DNA from: Thermomonas aquatica
GTDB lineage: Bacteria; Pseudomonadota; Gammaproteobacteria; Xanthomonadales; Xanthomonadaceae
Reading direction: 5' to 3'
Assembly (NCBI RefSeq): GCF_006337105.1
Contig: NZ_CP040871.1
Span: 868,001-932,000, forward strand
DNA: 64,000 nucleotides
Positions 63,813 through 64,000 of this stretch are shown one piece after another. Each line of letters starts with the position of its first letter. Position 1 is the stretch's first letter. A program made the position numbers and the translations under genes. The notes beneath the pieces were generated by a model. It was not told the DNA's origin and made no database searches. It saw only the letters and a list, made by a program, of their open reading frames with translations.

Positions 63813-64000
63813 TCATTCCCGCAGCGGCAGTTCCACATAACTGCTGCCGCTCCAGCGGATTTCAAGCGGCACGCCGGCATCGTCGGCGGTTTCGACGGAC
63901 GGGTCCTTGCCGCTGCCGAGGTTGAGCTGGCGGTCGGGCTGCTTGATCACGCCCAGCGTGACCACGATGCGGCTGCCGGCGGCGAGCTTGCGGCCGAGCA
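63813..64000 (-). CDS. C-terminal fragment of a CocE/NonD-type hydrolase
   Basis: Only the last 62 codons are in the window, up to the TGA at 63815-63813. The reading is RKLAAGSRIVVTLGVIKQ, then QLNLGSGKDPSVETADDAG and YVELPLRE, typical of the C-terminal jelly-roll domain of X-Pro dipeptidyl-peptidase/CocE-type alpha/beta-hydrolases. The catalytic domain lies outside, so the specific substrate cannot be assigned. It precedes the ATP-grasp gene in the same direction, with 32 bases between them. Confidence 0.6.
   Translation of the reverse strand, partial: LGRKLAAGSRIVVTLGVIKQPDRQLNLGSGKDPSVETADDAGVPLEIRWSGSSYVELPLRE

Overview
The window is a compact, GC-rich piece of a gammaproteobacterial chromosome. 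Gene order (pyrG-kdsA-eno-ftsB-ispD-ispF-truD-surE-pcm-nlpD), the orphan GspA/GspB pair, the TonB receptor next to a TPR-sulfotransferase, and the protein sequences all resemble the Xanthomonadaceae/Lysobacteraceae (Lysobacter, Luteimonas, Thermomonas, Pseudoxanthomonas and relatives). Genus cannot be fixed from the sequence alone. I see no rRNA, tRNA, insertion sequence, prophage or CRISPR array.

Left part (1-10.1 kb): the tail of an M15-like peptidase, then a long minus-strand housekeeping block read from pyrG down to nlpD. It covers CTP synthesis, KDO-8-phosphate, enolase, divisome FtsB, two isoprenoid (MEP) enzymes, pseudouridine synthase TruD, SurE, Pcm, a DedA-like protein and the amidase activator NlpD. 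Many neighbours share 4-nt ATGA/GTGA overlaps. A Smr-domain gene sits inside the block on the other strand. No rpoS follows nlpD.

10-20 kb: parE and an exported S9 peptidase, then an amino-acid oxidase/N-formylglutamate amidohydrolase pair, a DUF418 membrane protein, slyD and two consecutive exported NlpC/P60 hydrolases. 20-31 kb: thioesterase, dicarboxylate symporter, alkaline phosphatase, HemJ-like protein, methyltransferase, a Cys-type intracellular PHB depolymerase, a three-gene PadR/sensor/aspartyl-protease operon, and a secreted cyclophilin.

31-48 kb: a TonB receptor with an upstream TPR-sulfotransferase, an M1-type peptidase with a membrane partner, a receiver-domain protein, an exported serine hydrolase, a frameshifted DUF72 gene, an ADP/ATP-translocase-like carrier, an EamA exporter, and gspA-gspB. 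48-64 kb: many short, mostly single-gene units, including an ECF sigma factor with a membrane partner, a periplasmic ClpP-like lipoprotein, a pyruvyltransferase-like protein, MATE exporter, RNA helicase DbpA, metallo-beta-lactamase-fold hydrolase, DsbA/FrnE-like oxidoreductase and an ATP-grasp protein. It ends in the tail of a CocE/NonD-type hydrolase.

Most convergent genes are separated by a few bases or overlap, and clear intrinsic terminators are few (three good ones). Several single genes have a TAnnnT-like box exactly 6 nt before the start codon, suggesting leaderless mRNAs. The best candidates for undescribed systems are the PadR/sensor/aspartyl-protease operon and the TPR-sulfotransferase/TonB-receptor pair.
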